From Zelonia costaricensis (lineage: Eukaryota; Euglenozoa; Kinetoplastea; Trypanosomatida; Trypanosomatidae): a stretch of 18,953 bases of DNA. Below, piece after piece: positions 16,177 to 18,953 of the stretch (positions are counted from its first letter, which is position 1; each line of letters begins with the position of its first letter). The stretch spans positions 1 through 18,953 of the forward strand of contig JASAOO010003045.1 of NCBI GenBank assembly GCA_030849075.1, given 5' to 3'. The position numbers and the translations under genes are program-made. The notes beneath the pieces are model-generated. The model did no database searches. It had not been told where the DNA came from and saw only the letters and a program-made list of their open reading frames with translations.

Positions 16177-17142
16177 ATGAGTTTCGTCACCTTGGACGCG
16201 GAGCGGTTCGCGTCGTGGAGGGAGGGGCTGCATGAGTTGGCCACAGCCGGTGAAACACTCAGCAGCGACGAGGTCGTCCGTAGCCTCGCCGCGCTGGACT
16301 CGATGTTGGTGGATGCGACAGCGTTGGCAGCAAGCCCGAGCAATCCATCCTACCTGCCTGCACAGCCAGACAACAGGGCGGGGCTGGCTGGAGGCCGCGG
16401 GCAGCGCCGAAGCATGGGAACACAGCTGCACACCGTGCGCCCGATCTACTACTCCCACCACATCCTGAACAAGATTCGCCGCGAGCGACAAGTGTCTCGA
16501 CTGACGCGACGCCTCGGTGAGCTTGCCGCCGCCCTGCACAACGTCACACAGGACCTGTGGAACGTGCTCCTGCGCGCTGCGCCGCGTGTGCGCGACCGTC
16601 GCGCCGCCGCCCCGCAGCAGCAGCAGCAGCGGCGCACGCGCTGGGGGGCCGCAATGTCGCCTGCCTTGTTGCCCTCGAGCACGCTGCCCGAGTTGCGGCC
16701 GCTGACGCTGTCAGACGTGTTGCCTCCGTTCGCAGTCACCACGCGCGAGGCCTTGCGCGTCTTCTGTGGTAGCAGCGCCGAGGTGGACGTGGTGACGACC
16801 CGACTCTGCCGCAGTTCGGAGAGTCGCACGGAGGCATCAACACAAACGCCGCCGGAGTTCATCGAGGGCGTCGCAGGCGGCGCGTCAGGGGCACCGCGGA
16901 TGCCGTTTCTGTGCCGCCGCTGCCGCCAGGACGGCCGCGCCGACTACACTGTCGACAGGGAGCGGATGCGTCTCATGGATGTTGGTGGCGGGGACGACAT
17001 GGCGCATCGCAAGGCGCTCGCACCGATTGCGTCACCACGCGAACCCCCACCTAGCACGGCATGGCAGCGCCCATCGCTCCCCCCACCTCAGCGGGGCTTC
17101 GCGGCCCCACAAGTGCCGCGCGCGTCCCCGCCGCATCTCTGA
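16177..17142 (+). CDS. Hypothetical protein with an LC8-like TQT motif
   Basis: This 321-aa protein is not recognised. The start is firm: an in-frame TAA sits directly before the ATG. Residues 1-50 look helical, 50-85 are low-complexity, and 91-148 form a strongly basic helix with heptad-like leucines, ending in five Gln at 147-151. EASTQTPP at 219-226 contains the TQT core of dynein light chain LC8 ligands. One Cys pair, CRRC at 246-249, has no partner pair, so a complete zinc site is not evident. The last 60 residues are Pro/Ser-rich and probably disordered. There is no signal peptide or membrane segment. Codon use is GC3-rich and matches a real gene, although parts are compositionally simple. 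A scaffold or adaptor role is inference only. Confidence 0.82.
   Translation: MSFVTLDAERFASWREGLHELATAGETLSSDEVVRSLAALDSMLVDATALAASPSNPSYLPAQPDNRAGLAGGRGQRRSMGTQLHTVRPIYYSHHILNKIRRERQVSRLTRRLGELAAALHNVTQDLWNVLLRAAPRVRDRRAAAPQQQQQRRTRWGAAMSPALLPSSTLPELRPLTLSDVLPPFAVTTREALRVFCGSSAEVDVVTTRLCRSSESRTEASTQTPPEFIEGVAGGASGAPRMPFLCRRCRQDGRADYTVDRERMRLMDVGGGDDMAHRKALAPIASPREPPPSTAWQRPSLPPPQRGFAAPQVPRASPPHL
16615..16629 (+). repeat. (CAG)5 repeat encoding poly-Gln
   Basis: Five CAG codons followed by CGG in the last gene, at the end of its basic helix. Confidence 0.85.
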
Positions 17143-18953
17143 CCAAGACGTGTGGCAAAGAACGGACAAACGGCCTTCGAGTGTAAAAGAAAACAACGAC
17201 GACAGACAGCAAAAACACAAAGAGGAAGTCGAGCCGGGCGCGCAGCTTCGAGACCCTATTGTGTTTTCTGCTATCGCTTTCTTTGCCACTAGCCCTTTTA
17301 GAATTCCGTTCTCGCTTCTCCTTTTTGTTATCTGGCAATTCTCTTCACCTTCGTGAGTCGCTTTGATGGGCACGCGACCGCAGGCCCCCCCCCTCCCCCC
17401 GCCCCCTGCTCCGTTTTCTTTTGTCTCGGTTCCCGCACATGTCTAGGAGCGGTCTTGTCCTCCCTGCCAAAGGGAGTCTTCGTCGTCGTGTGCACCAACA
17501 AAAGAAAGAGACACGCAATGGACGACTTGCGCTTCGCGAGCTACACGGCCCCGTCACGCTGGCGTGTGATCGACTCGTCTCGACGCTCAGGTCTTGGATG
17601 AGGCGGTCGGGTTATTCCAGCTTCTCTCCCCCCACCGCCTGTCTCAGCATCAGGTGGCGTCCGTCTCGCTGTTGCCCCACTCCCGGTATTCCCCGTGGCT
17701 TCACCCATCACCCTTTCTCTTTCCGCATCGTTGACCATCTCGCTGCCTCTTCACCGGGCCGAACGGTGCTGGTCGATCCACGTGCCACATTTGCCTGCTC
17801 CCACGAACTCCCCGGCCACCACGTCGCACCTCATCAGATCCCCCCGCATCCCCCTAAACGGAACTCCTCGGCCACACATCTCCAGGTTTTGTTCTGCACG
17901 TGCTCGCCTTCACTGCTCTTTGTTTGTTTGTGTCACACAGTCGTGTTGTTCTTGTTCTCCATCAGTGCACGCCGCCTCGAAGCGAGACACAGCTCCTCCA
18001 CCGCCCATTTATACCCGCCACAGATCTCGAACCAGCACAGTGATAAGCTGGCTTTGGGGGTGTGCGTGAGCTTCTGTTCGTCTCTCCCCCTCCCCCTCCC
18101 CCCCCCCCACGGTGGCAAGCCTTGTGCTGCACGCACAAAGCATTGAGACGTTTGTGTGCGATAGCCCCAAAGGTCATATAACGGCCGATAACGTACTGGC
18201 GGCTCATTCCCACGCTCTTGCACCCTTTCGAGGTTCTCGATTGAATCGACTTGCGTTACGGCGACAAACAACCTAAAAAAGTAAAAACAAAAAAGGGGGA
18301 CGCAACTGGCCCGAGGGCGTGCGCTATTTCACAAGCTGTCCTGCCTGGCCTTCAGCCGCTACCGCGACACTATTGCCAAAAAAAGAAGCACAATTCCACA
18401 TACGTGACAGTGCTGTGCCCCTAAGCGGAGAAGAGAGAATAAAAAAGAGGCTTTGAAAGCACACGCGTGACTCTGTTCACAAGTGTCGTGCCGACACTCT
18501 GCGTTGAACGTGAGAGAAAGCCGCGGCTGCGCGCCAATTTTTTTTTCGTTTCCTCTTTCTCCGTACTCGTGTTTTCTCTTCTTTTTTGTGCGTTGCTGTT
18601 TCCTGTATTTTAGTTGTCGCTGTGTGCTGCTGCGGCGGTGTTTCGCTTCACCACTGTCCATCCCGCCTTTTTGTCTTTCTCCGACCTCACCTTCGCGAAG
18701 CGGGCCCACTTGCTGTCTTTCTCTTCCCTCTCTTCCGCTTGTGCTCTGTCTTCGTCAGCCTACCTCTTGCGTTACTCTGCACGGCTACCTCAACCCCGCT
18801 CCCCCTTTCTCTTCCAAACGCCCCCGGATAGCACGGGACACTGTTTTCCACCCTCTCTCCACTTCCATCTCTCTCTCTCTCACGAACGTGCCCCCCCCCC
18901 TCCCCACTGCTCTGGCCTACCGCTGTTGCACGTGGATCAACGGCCGCCTAGCT
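17143..18953 (+). other. 3' UTR of the last gene and spacer to the next gene
   Basis: About 1.8 kb with no supported gene. It holds poly-C runs (17385-17393, 18098-18108, 18891-18900), alternating C/T-rich and A-rich blocks, T-rich sequence near 18538-18590, and a pyrimidine-dominated end (about 18700-18940) with CTCTCTCTCTC, which looks like the approach to the next gene's splice acceptor. The open frame from ATG 17439 to 18146 is Ser/Pro/Leu/Cys-rich and judged non-coding. Confidence 0.55.

Noticed and set aside
17439..18146. 235-codon ATG-started ORF in the 3' tail
   Set aside because: Translation is dominated by Ser, Pro, Leu, Cys and His from pyrimidine-rich DNA, it lacks ordered segments, and it ends in poly-C-derived Pro/Leu runs. 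Kept as noise unless conservation shows otherwise.
18150..18260. Possible tRNA-like or structured RNA with GGTTCTCGATTG near 18231
   Set aside because: The T-arm consensus is not met, and no matching acceptor stem, D-arm or anticodon arm could be assembled.

Overview
The window looks like nuclear DNA from a trypanosomatid, most like Leishmania or a close relative (Leishmaniinae). The genes are intronless, GC-rich and rich in G/C at third codon positions. All well-supported genes lie on the + strand. Intergenic stretches are 1.2-2.3 kb, dominated by polypyrimidine tracts, (GT)n runs and poly-C runs, and each gene start is preceded by a pyrimidine tract plus AG of the kind used for spliced-leader trans-splicing. 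This fits part of one polycistronic transcription unit. No tRNA, rRNA, CRISPR array or intact mobile element was seen. The species cannot be fixed from the sequence alone.

Layout: (1) 1-555, upstream spacer and 5' leader. (2) 556-3570, a 1004-aa protein with a basic, mitochondrial-style N-terminus, a long acidic low-complexity insert and what I read as five divergent copies of a 55-73-residue module. (3) 3571-5496, spacer with a short coding-like purine-rich patch at 3870-4049. (4) 5497-6654, a 385-aa STE7/MAP-kinase-kinase-type protein kinase, the only gene identified with high confidence. (5) 6655-8954, spacer with a candidate 134-codon ORF at 7325-7729, a strong sense-strand G-quadruplex motif at 8257-8277 and an unresolved base (N) at 8745. 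(6) 8955-14957, a 2000-aa coiled-coil protein with a central region resembling, from memory only, TSNAXIP1-like ciliary proteins. (7) 14958-16176, spacer with a G-rich patch just after the stop codon and a Cys-rich, possibly broken small ORF near 15574-15951. (8) 16177-17142, a 321-aa protein of unknown function with an LC8-type TQT motif. (9) 17143-18953, a long 3' region ending in pyrimidine tracts that probably lead to the next gene.

In trypanosomatids adjacent genes share transcription rather than function, so co-location does not imply a pathway. A MAP kinase kinase, a possible ciliary coiled-coil protein and a possible dynein-light-chain ligand would be compatible with flagellar biology, but that is inference. 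The items most worth a second look are the internal module of gene 1, the non-canonical activation-loop spacing of the kinase, the possible TSNAXIP1 relationship of the 2000-aa protein, and three small coding-like patches in the spacers.
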